Shown here piece after piece: positions 56,968-64,000 of a stretch of 64,000 nucleotides of DNA. The stretch is from NCBI GenBank assembly GCA_963746825.1, contig CAVVCU010000007.1, forward strand, positions 552,895-616,894. The letters run 5' to 3'. Each line of letters begins with the position of its first letter. Within the stretch, counting starts at the first letter, position 1. A model generated the notes under the pieces. That model saw nothing but the letters and a program-made list of their open reading frames with translations. It made no database searches and had not been told where the DNA came from. The stretch is from JACVRW01 sp963746825. Its GTDB lineage: Bacteria > Actinomycetota > Thermoleophilia > Solirubrobacterales > Thermoleophilaceae. Made by a program: the position numbers and the translations under genes.

Positions 56968-57375
56968 ATGCTGAGTGATTTCCGACAGTTCATCGTGCGC
57001 GGGAATCTCGTCGACCTCGCGGTCGCGGTGGTGATCGGCACGGCCTTCGCCGCGGTCGTCACCTCGCTCGTGGAGGACCTGATCACGCCGCTGATCGCCG
57101 CCGTGGGCGGCGAGTCGGACTTCTCGGCCCTCTCGTTCGAGATCAACGGGAGCGAGTTTCGCTATGGAGAGTTCATCAACGCGCTGTTGGTTCTGGTGCT
57201 GGTGGGAGCGGTCGTCTTCTTCCTGGTGCTGAGGCCGGTGAACGCCCTGCTCGCGCGGGCCCGGAGCGAGCAGCCGGTGGACGAGGAGACGCGCGACTGC
57301 CCGGAGTGCCTCAGCCAGGTCCCCAACGAGGCCCGGCGCTGTGCGTTCTGCACGTCGCCGCTTTCTGCCGGCTGA
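56968..57375 (+). CDS. mscL: Large-conductance mechanosensitive channel with C-terminal zinc ribbon
   Basis: A 135-residue MscL. The N-terminal helix and TM1 read LSDFRQFIVRGNLVDLAVAV and VIGTAFAAVVTSLVEDLITP; TM2 reads FINALLVLVLVGAVVFFLVL. The loop between is slightly shortened. In place of the usual cytoplasmic bundle alone, the tail after PVDEETRD has CPECLSQVPNEARRCAFC, a C-x2-C...C-x2-C zinc ribbon. MscL is a pentameric tension valve for hypo-osmotic shock. AAAGGGG lies upstream of the ATG at 56968; an earlier ATG would fall in the divergent gene's promoter. Confidence 0.93.
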   Translation: MLSDFRQFIVRGNLVDLAVAVVIGTAFAAVVTSLVEDLITPLIAAVGGESDFSALSFEINGSEFRYGEFINALLVLVLVGAVVFFLVLRPVNALLARARSEQPVDEETRDCPECLSQVPNEARRCAFCTSPLSAG

Positions 57376-57385
57376 GGCCGCGCCC

Positions 57386-57391
57386 TATTGT
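57386..57391 (+). promoter_or_regulatory. Candidate -10 hexamer (TATTGT) for the LLM oxidoreductase gene
   Basis: TATTGT ends 8 nt before the ATG at 57400, after the mscL stop. Confidence 0.35.
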
Positions 57392-57399
57392 CCGGGGCC

Positions 57400-58377
57400 A
57401 TGCGCGCTCCGATACGCCTCGGCCTACAGATCCCCAACTTCAACTATCCGGGGGTGAGCGAGGAGGACCTCTTCGAGCGCCTCAGCGACATCGCCACCAC
57501 GGCCGAGTCCTCGGGCTTCGACTCGCTGTTCGTGATGGACCACCTGCACCAGATTCCCCCCATGGGGCCGCCCGAGAATTGGATGCTCGAGGGCAACACC
57601 GTTCTCGCCGCGCTGGCCGCCCGCACCACGAAGGCCAACCTGGGCCTGCTGGTGGGCGGAGTGACCTATCGCAATCCGGCCCTCCTGGCCAAGGTCACCA
57701 CCACGCTGGACGTGATCTCCGGCGGACGGGCCATCCTCGGCATCGGGGCCGCGTGGTTCGAGGACGAGCACCGGGCCTACGGCTACGACTTCCCGTCCTT
57801 GGGCGAGCGCTTCGAGCACCTCGAGGACGCGCTGCAGATCTTCCGCGCGATGCTCACCCAGGAGGAGTCGACCGTCGAGGGCCGGCACCACAGCGTCCAT
57901 GGCGTGATGAACAACCCCCGGCCGATCCGCGGCGACATCCCCATCATGATCGGGGGGAGCGGGGAGAAGAAGACGCTGCGAATGGTGGCCCAGTACGCCG
58001 ACGCGTCGAACTTCTTCGGCGACGCGGAGCAGATGCGGCACCTGATCGGCGTGCTCGAGGATCACTGCGAGCGTCTGGGGCGCGACCCGTCGGAGATCAC
58101 CAGGACCCGGCTGGGCTCGGTCGTGATCGCGGAGAGTCACGAGGAGGCCGAGCGCAAGGTCGAGCACCTGCGCGAGCGCGGCGCGTCCGAACGCATGCTG
58201 GCCACGCTCGTCGTGGGCGATACGGACGGGGTGGCCGAGCAGGCGACAGAGCTGCTCGACACCGGGCTGGACGGCCTGATCTTCAACACACCCGACGCCC
58301 ACGATCTCGAGACGGTCGCCCTGCTCGGCGAAGCGCTGGGCCCGCTGGTGGCCGACCGCCACGCCCGGGTGGGTTGA
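57400..58377 (+). CDS. LLM-class (F420-type) oxidoreductase
   Basis: A 325-residue bacterial-luciferase-like TIM barrel: RLGLQIPNFNYPGVSEEDLF, ESSGFDSLFVMDHLHQIPPM, TVLAALAARTTKANLGLLVG and GGRAILGIGAAWFEDEHRAY, then PIMIGGSGEKKTLRMVAQYA. The set resembles F420-dependent (TIGR03560-like) members. It should reduce or oxidise an unknown substrate with F420 or FMN. The ATG at 57400 is favoured over a GTG 12 bases upstream. The next gene starts 3 bases after its stop, so they are probably co-transcribed. Confidence 0.88.
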   Translation: MRAPIRLGLQIPNFNYPGVSEEDLFERLSDIATTAESSGFDSLFVMDHLHQIPPMGPPENWMLEGNTVLAALAARTTKANLGLLVGGVTYRNPALLAKVTTTLDVISGGRAILGIGAAWFEDEHRAYGYDFPSLGERFEHLEDALQIFRAMLTQEESTVEGRHHSVHGVMNNPRPIRGDIPIMIGGSGEKKTLRMVAQYADASNFFGDAEQMRHLIGVLEDHCERLGRDPSEITRTRLGSVVIAESHEEAERKVEHLRERGASERMLATLVVGDTDGVAEQATELLDTGLDGLIFNTPDAHDLETVALLGEALGPLVADRHARVG

Positions 58378-58380
58378 GTC

Positions 58381-58986
58381 GTGGCGGCCACGATCAAGAA
58401 GTGGGACGAGTACCCGTTCGGCCTCTCCTGGGTGATCGACGAGCCGGTCGAGCGGACCTCTCATGCCCTCGTGTCCAACGGGAAGGTGTGGCTGATCGAC
58501 CCGGTCGATGCGGCGGGCGCGGTCGAGCGGGTCCGCGACCTGGGCGAGCCCGCGGCGGTGCTCCAGCTGCTCGACCGCCACAACCGCGACTGCGCCGCGG
58601 TGGCGGAGCGGCTGGGCGTGCTGCACGTGAAGGTGCCGGACACGATCCCGGGATCGCCGTTCGAGGCCATTCCCGCGCTGCGCTTCCCTGGCTGGCAGGA
58701 GACCTCGCTGTGGTGGCCCGAACAGCGTGCGCTCGTGGTGGCCGAGGTGGTGGGCACCTCGTTTCACTACACGGGCGGGCTTGCCCCCGTAGGGATGCAC
58801 ATCTTCCTGCGCGCGACCCCGCCGGGCTCGATCCGGGGCCGCCAGCCCGAGCACCTGCTGGTGGGGCACGGCTCCGGCGTTCACGGGCCCGAGGCAACCT
58901 CCGGCCTCGAGGATGCCTATCAGCGGTCGCGCAGCGACCTCCCGGCGGTGATCAAGACGCTGGCGGGGCAGCTGATCAAGCGCTAG
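58381..58986 (+). CDS. Metallo-beta-lactamase-fold-like protein lacking the zinc motif
   Basis: A 201-residue protein. The strand order VSNGKVWLIDPVDAAGAVER, AVLQLLDRHNRDCAAVAERL and ALRFPGWQETSLWWPEQRAL, ending EHLLVGHGSGVHGPEATSGL, parallels the MBL fold. However, the HxHxDH motif is replaced by LDRHNRDC, so metal binding and hydrolase activity are doubtful. It may be a redundant or binding version. The GTG at 58381 follows the LLM oxidoreductase stop by 3 bases. Confidence 0.65.
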   Translation: MAATIKKWDEYPFGLSWVIDEPVERTSHALVSNGKVWLIDPVDAAGAVERVRDLGEPAAVLQLLDRHNRDCAAVAERLGVLHVKVPDTIPGSPFEAIPALRFPGWQETSLWWPEQRALVVAEVVGTSFHYTGGLAPVGMHIFLRATPPGSIRGRQPEHLLVGHGSGVHGPEATSGLEDAYQRSRSDLPAVIKTLAGQLIKR

Positions 58987-58987
58987 A

Positions 58988-59022
58988 CGAGCGGCCCCGC
59001 CTGCGCTGCGCGAGGCCGCTCG
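58988..59022. terminator. Stem-loop between convergent genes
   Basis: CGAGCGGCC (58988-58996) and GGCCGCTCG (59014-59022) form a perfect 9-bp stem around a 17-nt loop. It sits in the 53-base gap between the MBL-like gene and the convergent 108-residue protein gene. No U-tract follows, so termination is inferred from position. Confidence 0.5.
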
Positions 59023-59039
59023 CACCGCGCCGGGCGCAA

Positions 59040-59366
59040 TCAGACCGGAACGACCGCCGTCTCCAGGTGCACCGGCACGAGCGCGAAGGCCACCGCGCCG
59101 TGGCTCACCCGGACCGACGCCCCGGGGCGGAAGGCGGTGAAGGACTCGGCATCTTCGGCCGGCGGCGTGAGCCCGAACAGGCGGTGGCCCACGCGGGATC
59201 CGTGCAGGCGCAGCGCGCGGACCGCGTCGCGCTGGCTCGCCCGCCAGCCGGCGGCCTCGAGGCGCGCGCCGTGCCACAGCTCCCAGCGCCAGCGGTAGAA
59301 GGGAAGACGCCCGAGCGGCAGCTCGTGCAGTGCGTACTGGAAGGCGAGTCCCTCGACGACGGGCAT
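59040..59366 (-). CDS. Small hypothetical protein
   Basis: A 108-residue protein: VEGLAFQYALHELPLGRLPF, then YRWRWELWHGARLEAAGWRA, LFGLTPPAEDAESFTAFRPG and a strand-rich end SVRVSHGAVAFALVPVHLE. It is Trp/Arg-rich and soluble by composition. I do not recognise it. The ATG at 59366 lies 10 bases after the LLM gene stop, so it is probably part of the P450-LLM transcription unit. Confidence 0.6.
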   Translation of the reverse strand: MPVVEGLAFQYALHELPLGRLPFYRWRWELWHGARLEAAGWRASQRDAVRALRLHGSRVGHRLFGLTPPAEDAESFTAFRPGASVRVSHGAVAFALVPVHLETAVVPV

Positions 59367-59376
59367 GGGATCGAGG

Positions 59377-60141
59377 CTAGAAGATCGGCCCCGCATCGAT
59401 CGCCTGCTCCACCGCGACGCGCGTGGGCTGCCGCCCGAACCCGGTGAGGCACCACGTGGCACCCGCCTCGATCCACGGCGCCGGATCGGTGCCCGCCGGA
59501 TTGGTCACCACGTAGTCGAACGGCCCGGCGCCCTCGCGCATGGCCTCGACCTCGGCGCACAGCTCGGCCAGCGCCTCGGGTGCCGGTAGCTCAACCGGGA
59601 ACAGGCCGTCCCAGCGGGCGGCACGGCGCAATGGCCGGCGGTTGGGCCACGTGGCGGCTACCCAGACGGGGATGCGCGGGCGCTGCACCGGAAGCGGCTC
59701 GAACTCCCCGGCCCAGTAGGCGGCGAGCCTGTCGAGCCCTTCGTCGAGCAGTCGCGCTCGCGCGCGCGGGTCGCCCTCCTCGCCGAAGCGCTCCGGGTCG
59801 AACTCGCCGGTGCGCGGGCTGCCGAGGCCCACCCCGAGGACCAGCCGGCCGCCGCTCAGGCGATCGAGCGTGACCGTCTCCCGCGCCAGCTGGTGCGGAC
59901 GGCGGCGCGCCAGCGGCGTGATGAGCGGGCCGATGGTGACCCGCTCGGTGGCGGCCGCCACCGCGGCGAGCGTGACCCACGGGTCGGCCAGCGCGCGGAC
60001 GGGCTCGATGTAGTCCACGTGGTCCCACACGAAGAATCCGTCCCAGCCGCGCTCCTCGGTGCGCGCCCCGAGCTCGGCCACCAGAGCCGGCTCGGACAGC
60101 TCCTCGAAAGGAGCGACGAAGATGCCGTGGCGCGCCGTCAG
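59377..60141 (-). CDS. LLM-class (F420-type) oxidoreductase with apparent CTG start
   Basis: About 254 residues: GIFVAPFEELSEPALVAELG, RGWDGFFVWDHVDYIEPVRA, RVTIGPLITPLARRRPHQLA and GGRLVLGVGLGSPRTGEFDP place it in the luciferase-like family. Between the P450 stop and the homology no ATG, GTG or TTG is in frame. A CTG at 60141 overlaps the P450 stop as CTGA and mirrors the ATGA/GTGA overlaps elsewhere in the window, so it is the best start. A damaged start or an indel are alternatives. It may act with the P450 on one substrate. Confidence 0.8.
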   Translation of the reverse strand: MTARHGIFVAPFEELSEPALVAELGARTEERGWDGFFVWDHVDYIEPVRALADPWVTLAAVAAATERVTIGPLITPLARRRPHQLARETVTLDRLSGGRLVLGVGLGSPRTGEFDPERFGEEGDPRARARLLDEGLDRLAAYWAGEFEPLPVQRPRIPVWVAATWPNRRPLRRAARWDGLFPVELPAPEALAELCAEVEAMREGAGPFDYVVTNPAGTDPAPWIEAGATWCLTGFGRQPTRVAVEQAIDAGPIF

Positions 60142-61373
60142 GGTGCGAGCTCGACGGGCAGCGTCTTGAGCTGGTTGACGAAGGGCGACTCGGCGAACAG
60201 GGGCCGTCCCGCGATCTCCATCGCCGGATAGCGCGCCAGGGTCTCCTCGAGCATGACTCGCAGCTCGAGCCGGGCGAGTGCTGTGCCCAGACAGAAGTGG
60301 CGCCCACCCGCGCCAAAGGCCTGGTGCTCGGTGGTGCGGGTGATGTCGAAGCGGTCGGGATCCTCGAAGCGCGACTCGTCGCGGTTGGACGAGACGTACC
60401 ACATCACCACCTTCTCGCCCTCGCGGATCGGGCAGCCGGCGAGCTCGGTGTCGCGCGTGGCGGTGCGCCGGAAGTGGGCGAAGGCGGGGAACATGCGCAG
60501 CGACTCCTCGACGGCGCCGGGGATGAGGGAGGGGTCGTCGAGCAGCATCCGGCGCTGCTCGGGGTTCTCCATCAGCGCGCGCATGCCGCTGCAGTAGGTC
60601 GCCTTGGTGCTGTCGTTGCCGGCAGCGACGAGCAGGAAGAAGCCCATCACGATCTCGTGGTCCTCGAGGCGCTGCCCGTCGACCTCGCAGTGGACCAAGA
60701 CGCTCGTGAGATCGTCGGTCGGATTCTCCCGGCGCGCGTCCATGAGCCGCCCGCAACGCTCGAAGATCTCGGGCACGTCGCGCTGCATCACGATCTCGGC
60801 GCCCTCCGGGTTGATGTCCGGGTCGCCCGCGCCCAGCGTGGTGTTCATCAACCGCGCCCAGATCTCGTCGTCCTCCGGCGGGATCCCCATGAACGAGCCG
60901 ATCACGCGGGACACGATCGGCTGGGCGACGTCGGTGACCAGGTCGCACCCTTCGCGGCCCTCGAGGCGGTCGAGCACGCCGGTGGTGATCTCGCGGATGG
61001 CGGGCTCGTGCTCGGCGATCCGCTTGGGAGTGAAGCCACGCTGGAAGAGCGCCTTGATGCGGTCGTGCTTGGGCGGGTCCATGCCGATGAACATCGCCTG
61101 GACGAGCTCGAGCGGAAGGATCGCGTTGGTGAGCGCGGTGATGCCGCCGAGCTCGGAGGAGTAGGTCTGCCAGTCGCGGCTGACCTCGTGCACGTCGTCG
61201 GCGCGCGTGACCGACCAGTAGCCGTCCTCCTCGGGATACTCGGAGATCTTCTCGGTCCAGTGCACCGGACACCCCGACCGCAGCTCGCGAAACAGCTCGT
61301 GCGGCGGACCGTCCTGCCAGAACTCGCGTTCGGTGACCAGGATGTCTTCGAGAGGCTTCCGCTGAACGGTCAT
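60138..61373 (-). CDS. Cytochrome P450
   Basis: A 411-residue P450. The I-helix reads LLVAAGNDSTKATYCSGM (with the Asp-Ser-Thr oxygen-activation group), the K-helix EESLRMF gives ExxR, and the meander reads SRFEDPDRFDITR. The heme loop is AFGAGGRHFCLGTALARLEL with the proximal Cys. Similarity in the N-terminal half and FxGMDPPKHDRIKALF suggests the CYP124/125/142-like group that oxidises sterol side chains or methyl-branched lipids, but substrate cannot be concluded. No ferredoxin gene is adjacent. The ATG at 61373 is preferred over one 27 bases upstream that lies in the preceding gene. Confidence 0.92.
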   Translation of the reverse strand: MTVQRKPLEDILVTEREFWQDGPPHELFRELRSGCPVHWTEKISEYPEEDGYWSVTRADDVHEVSRDWQTYSSELGGITALTNAILPLELVQAMFIGMDPPKHDRIKALFQRGFTPKRIAEHEPAIREITTGVLDRLEGREGCDLVTDVAQPIVSRVIGSFMGIPPEDDEIWARLMNTTLGAGDPDINPEGAEIVMQRDVPEIFERCGRLMDARRENPTDDLTSVLVHCEVDGQRLEDHEIVMGFFLLVAAGNDSTKATYCSGMRALMENPEQRRMLLDDPSLIPGAVEESLRMFPAFAHFRRTATRDTELAGCPIREGEKVVMWYVSSNRDESRFEDPDRFDITRTTEHQAFGAGGRHFCLGTALARLELRVMLEETLARYPAMEIAGRPLFAESPFVNQLKTLPVELAP

Positions 61374-61389
61374 GGGCGGGATGATCGCA

Positions 61390-61635
61390 TCAGCGGTCAC
61401 CCTCGCGCCAGCGCTCGGCCAGCTTCGCCGGGTCCGCGGCGTAGAGCTCGCTGTATCCGCAGGCGCCGCAGATCCAGGCCTTGGCCTCCACCCGTGTCGA
61501 CTTCTTCAGGAAGCCGGACGTCTCCTCGAGGCGAAAGGCGATCTGCCCGGCCGGGCCGCCCTCCCCGAGGCTGTTCACCCCCACGTCCTCGAGGATCTCG
61601 GTGGACCCACACTTGGGACAGGTGCCGGAGCGCAC
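61390..61635 (-). CDS. Small zinc-ribbon protein
   Basis: An 81-residue protein with two Cys pairs: RSGTCPKCGSTEILEDVGVN and AKAWICGACGYSELYAADPA. The pattern C-x2-C, about 46 residues, C-x2-C gives one treble-clef or ribbon zinc site. The acidic end LAERWREGD is helical. It may bind nucleic acid or a protein partner. It precedes the P450 gene by 16 bases and is probably co-transcribed. Confidence 0.7.
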   Translation of the reverse strand: MRSGTCPKCGSTEILEDVGVNSLGEGGPAGQIAFRLEETSGFLKKSTRVEAKAWICGACGYSELYAADPAKLAERWREGDR

Positions 61636-61655
61636 GGCAGCGGACTATCTCATGC

Positions 61656-62768
61656 TCAGGCGCACAGCTCGCGTGCGGCCGCCACCAGCCCGTCGGTGCA
61701 CGCCTCCACGCTGGCGAGATCGACCCATTCCTCGTCCGCGTGGGCGCCGGCGCCGGCGGGGCCGAACACGACCGTCGGGATGCCGGCCGCCTGGATGAAC
61801 GCCGCGTCCATCCAATAGGTCTCTCCGTACAGGCGTGCCGGCGCTCCGGTGACCGCGGCGGCGGCTCGGCTCACGGCGCTCACCACCGCCGCATCGGGCT
61901 CGACCTCGAACGAGTCGCGCACCAGGCCCATGCGCAGCTCGGCGCCCTCGACACCCTCGATCAGCGCCTCGCACTCCTCGCGAAACGCGCCCGCGCTCTC
62001 GCCGGGCGCGGTCCGGCGCTCGAGCGCGAGCACGCAGCGCGCGGGATAGCTCGAGATCTCCTGCCCACCCTCGATCAGCCCGGCGTGGACGGACCCCGGC
62101 CCGGTCAGTGGGTGTCCTGTCGCGGCGTCCAGCGCCGCCCGTAGCTCGGCCAGGCGAGTGAGCACGGGCGCCATGGCGGTGATCGCGTCCCTGCCCTCCG
62201 CCGGGCGGGATCCGTGCGCCGCCCTTCCCTCGATCTCGATCTCGGCCCATACGAAGCCCTTGTGCGCGATGCAGACGCCCAGGCCGGTGGGCTCGGTGAC
62301 GATGGCGGCGTCCGCTCGGTGGGTCTTCAGCACGGACTGCACGCCGAGGCTCGCGTGCTCCTCGTCGGCCACCGCGGTCACCAGCACGTCGCCCGCGAGC
62401 TCCTCGGCGGCCAGCCGCTCGGCCGCGAGCATGCACGCGGCCAGGCCGGCCTTCATGTCGTAGGCGCCGCGCCCGTAGAGCCGGCCGTTGCGCGCCTCGG
62501 CCGCGAAGGGCCGCTCCATGCCCTCCACGCCGACCGTGTCCATGTGCGCGTTGAGCATGAGCGAGGCGCCACCACCGCGCCCGCGTGCGACGCCCAACAC
62601 GTTCGGGCGGCCGGGCGCAGCCTCCGTCACTTCCACCTCGAGGCCGGCCTCGCTCAGCCACCCGGCCGTGAAGGCAGCGATCTCGGCCTCGCCCGAGCCG
62701 CCGGGCACGAGGTCGGGGTTGACCGAGTCGATCGACACCAGCGCCGAGAGGAGCTGTTCGGCGGTCAT
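61656..62768 (-). CDS. M20-family metallopeptidase (ArgE/DapE-like)
   Basis: A 370-residue di-zinc hydrolase: LMLNAHMDTVGVEGMERPFA (His, catalytic Asp), RGAYDMKAGLAACMLAAERL (bridging Asp), VTAVADEEHASLGVQS (catalytic and ligand Glu), IVTEPTGLGVCIAHKGFVWA, and the final ligand in PAGAGAHADEEWVDLAS. The dimerisation domain includes RAAHGSRPAEGRDAI. It should deacylate an N-acyl amino acid. It is intact, unlike the related gene at 9.2 kb. AGGAAGG stands upstream of the ATG. Confidence 0.9.
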   Translation of the reverse strand: MTAEQLLSALVSIDSVNPDLVPGGSGEAEIAAFTAGWLSEAGLEVEVTEAAPGRPNVLGVARGRGGGASLMLNAHMDTVGVEGMERPFAAEARNGRLYGRGAYDMKAGLAACMLAAERLAAEELAGDVLVTAVADEEHASLGVQSVLKTHRADAAIVTEPTGLGVCIAHKGFVWAEIEIEGRAAHGSRPAEGRDAITAMAPVLTRLAELRAALDAATGHPLTGPGSVHAGLIEGGQEISSYPARCVLALERRTAPGESAGAFREECEALIEGVEGAELRMGLVRDSFEVEPDAAVVSAVSRAAAAVTGAPARLYGETYWMDAAFIQAAGIPTVVFGPAGAGAHADEEWVDLASVEACTDGLVAAARELCA

Positions 62769-62785
62769 TTGGGACCTTCCTCGGC

Positions 62786-63172
62786 TCAGCCGGCCTTCGC
62801 GTAGCGGTGGTGAATGGCCAGCGCGTTGCCGTCCGGGTCCTCGAAGAAGGCCTGATGGCAGACACCGGAGTCGAGCGGCTCGCCCTTGAACTCGACGCCG
62901 CGCGACTCGAGCTCCGTCCGAGCGGCATCGAAGTCGTCCACGCGCAACTCGATGGGGTGATTGTTGGCCCGGAACTCGATTCCGAAGGCGTCCGACTGCA
63001 TCACCGCGATCGTCAGGTTGCCGGTCTCGAACTCGCCGGCCGGCATATCACCCCACCGCTTCGAAAGCGGCAGCCCGAGCACCTCGCCGTAGAAACGGGT
63101 GGCGGCATCGAAGTCGCGTGTGGCGACGGTGATGAAATCGGTGCCGGTGATCACCGGCGTCGAAGAAGTCAT
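62786..63172 (-). CDS. VOC-family (glyoxalase/bleomycin-resistance fold) protein
   Basis: A 128-residue protein with paired beta-alpha-beta-beta-beta units: TGTDFITVATRDFDAATRFY, GEVLGLPLSKRWGDMPAGEF, HPIELRVDDFDAARTELESR and the closing QAFFEDPDGNALAIHHRYA. The DPDGNxLAI motif is the family hallmark and carries the metal-binding residue. It may be a lyase, dioxygenase or drug-binding protein. The ATG at 63172 is preferred because the earlier in-frame ATG gives a non-homologous extension. Confidence 0.85.
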   Translation of the reverse strand: MTSSTPVITGTDFITVATRDFDAATRFYGEVLGLPLSKRWGDMPAGEFETGNLTIAVMQSDAFGIEFRANNHPIELRVDDFDAARTELESRGVEFKGEPLDSGVCHQAFFEDPDGNALAIHHRYAKAG

Positions 63173-63236
63173 GGAAGTGATGTTTTCACGCCCCGGGAAG
63201 GAGTCGCCTACCGGCCTCCTCTGAGCGCTTCGAGGG

Positions 63237-64000
63237 TCAACGGGCAGCGAGGGGTGCAACGCTCAGGGTGGTACTGACCGTGTCGACGGTGGCAACGAGC
63301 TGTTTCCCGGTCAAGCCGGGGTTCGCGAGCAGGCCCTGAGTCTCGGACAGCCCGGCGCGCTCAACTAGGAGCTTCTCGTTGAGCACCCACTCTCGGCGGC
63401 CGGCCAGGCGAGCATGGGCCGCGCACAAAACCGCGTTTGAGAGCATCCCGGTGCAGCACACCGAATCGCCGGAACGAGCATGGCTCCCGGCAAACATCAG
63501 CGCAACGGCGGCGCGGCCTTCCCAGCGGGCGGCTGCCGTGGCCGAGAGCTTGGACGGGAAGTCCGGGCGCGAAAGCTCGCCGGAGAGCGACTTGGCGATG
63601 GCCAGCTCCCCGACCGGCAAATAGGTCGGCGCACCGACGACATAGCCATTCTGCGTCAGAACGTCGAAGCGGCCCTCCCGCGCGTCGGCGAGCCAAGCCT
63701 CGATCAGGTCGAGGTCCCGAAACAGGACATCGACAGGAAGGCCGTCGATCGTCAGCCAGGCCCCTCCGTTCATGATCGGGCCCCACTCGTTGAGATCAGA
63801 CACGTAGCCCTGGTGGCCGAGCAGGCGAACGCCCTCGGGATCGAGGAGCTCGCTCTGCCCGCGGTAGTACACGCCAAAGTCCCAGTCGCTGTCCTCGCGG
63901 TGTTGCCCGGTAGCTCTTGACCCGCCCAGGACGACCGCCACAGCGCCCGGCAGGCCGGCAAGCTGATCGGCGACGGCAGCGACGGGCGCGGGCAGATTTG
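63237..64000 (-). CDS. Minimal nucleotidyltransferase of the DNA polymerase beta superfamily, N-terminus outside window
   Basis: About 254 residues are visible and the frame remains open to the right edge, reading VAAVADQLAGLPGAVAVVLG before the active site. The site is GGSRATGQHREDSDWDFGVY, the GGSxxxGxxxxxSDxD signature with two catalytic Asp. The rest, with LTIDGLPVDVLFRDLDLIEA and RWEGRAAVALMFAGSHARSG, is typical of chromosomal nucleotidyltransferase-like proteins. It would transfer a nucleotide to a small molecule or protein; it differs from known aminoglycoside enzymes in the C-terminal half. Confidence 0.8.
   Translation of the reverse strand, partial: NLPAPVAAVADQLAGLPGAVAVVLGGSRATGQHREDSDWDFGVYYRGQSELLDPEGVRLLGHQGYVSDLNEWGPIMNGGAWLTIDGLPVDVLFRDLDLIEAWLADAREGRFDVLTQNGYVVGAPTYLPVGELAIAKSLSGELSRPDFPSKLSATAAARWEGRAAVALMFAGSHARSGDSVCCTGMLSNAVLCAAHARLAGRREWVLNEKLLVERAGLSETQGLLANPGLTGKQLVATVDTVSTTLSVAPLAAR

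Noticed and set aside
57306..59447. 713-codon plus-strand frame and the 617-codon minus-strand frame opposite
   Set aside because: The LLM oxidoreductase and MBL-like genes explain the coding signal; both long frames are shadows.
1..64000. Integrated mobile element, prophage or CRISPR-Cas system
   Set aside because: I found no integrase, transposase, phage structural gene, terminal repeats, att-like duplications at the two tRNAs, or repeat-spacer array.
63237..64000. Aminoglycoside resistance nucleotidyltransferase
   Set aside because: Only the general polymerase-beta-type active site is shared; the C-terminal half does not resemble known ANT families.

Overview
The window is a GC-rich (roughly 70 % by eye), very densely packed chromosomal segment, most likely from a soil actinobacterium of the Thermoleophilia / Solirubrobacterales kind. 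This is inferred from GTG/TTG starts, stop-start overlaps (GTGA, ATGA, TAGTG), two LLM-class (F420-type) oxidoreductases, an ECF sigma factor of the SigG/X5 type, a homodimer-type E1 (AceE-like) and many TAnnnT hexamers placed 6-9 nt before start codons (leaderless transcription). No phage, IS element or CRISPR array is visible. Two genes run off the window edges (E1-like at the left, nucleotidyltransferase at the right).

Layout. 1-4.6 kb: partial E1/transketolase-like gene, NTF2-like protein, SRP RNA (minus strand), GNAT, DUF4230 protein, RidA, and a decayed AbiEi/DUF559 gene with a large palindrome over its start. 4.6-9.1 kb: kynurenine formamidase-like hydrolase and kynureninase (tryptophan to anthranilate) with a downstream membrane protein, tRNA-Val, a GT4 glycosyltransferase and an HhH-GPD protein. 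9.2-14.5 kb: frameshifted M20 peptidase, a secreted protein made of three copies of an unnamed domain, a coiled-coil membrane protein, DUF2254, and an ECF sigma factor. 14.5-21 kb: secreted beta-helix protein, arginase-fold protein, FUSC transporter-like protein, AlkA glycosylase, lytic transglycosylase, RlmA-type rRNA methyltransferase. 21-25 kb: three SGNH hydrolases around an MBOAT acyltransferase, which looks like a module for O-acylating an exported glycan. 25-27 kb: YqgE, membrane protein, class I amidotransferase.

27-42.4 kb is a catabolic island with the roles of a gamma-glutamylated-amine (Puu-like) pathway: glutamine-synthetase-like ligase, aldehyde dehydrogenase, two gamma-glutamyl hydrolases, SDR, cupin, amino-acid permease, FGGY kinase, a HutC-type GntR regulator with a recognisable operator, a choline/ethanolamine-kinase-like protein and a dimethylglycine/sarcosine dehydrogenase-like FAD-GcvT protein. 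The substrate is probably a polyamine, ethanolamine or choline-derived amine, but the sequence does not decide this.

42.5-46.1 kb: a short operon of a proline-rich anchored protein, a membrane pseudokinase and a circularly permuted ATP-grasp protein. 46-52.6 kb: FadR-type regulator, small proteins, tRNA-Ser, a CarH-like B12-binding protein, GH15 glucoamylase, a Cache-like/GGDEF cyclase, a zincin and two tiny acidic proteins. 52.6-64 kb: a GlpA/HcnB-like FAD enzyme pair, lipoprotein, DUF3089 hydrolase, MscL with a zinc ribbon, LLM oxidoreductases, cytochrome P450, M20 peptidase, VOC protein, nucleotidyltransferase.

A striking technical point: five otherwise intact genes (kynU, the M20 peptidase, one C26 hydrolase, the permease and the antiporter) are each restored to full frame by removing exactly one base in a short G/C run. 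This looks more like assembly or read error than gene decay. The two AbiEi/DUF559 genes are degraded in a more complex way.
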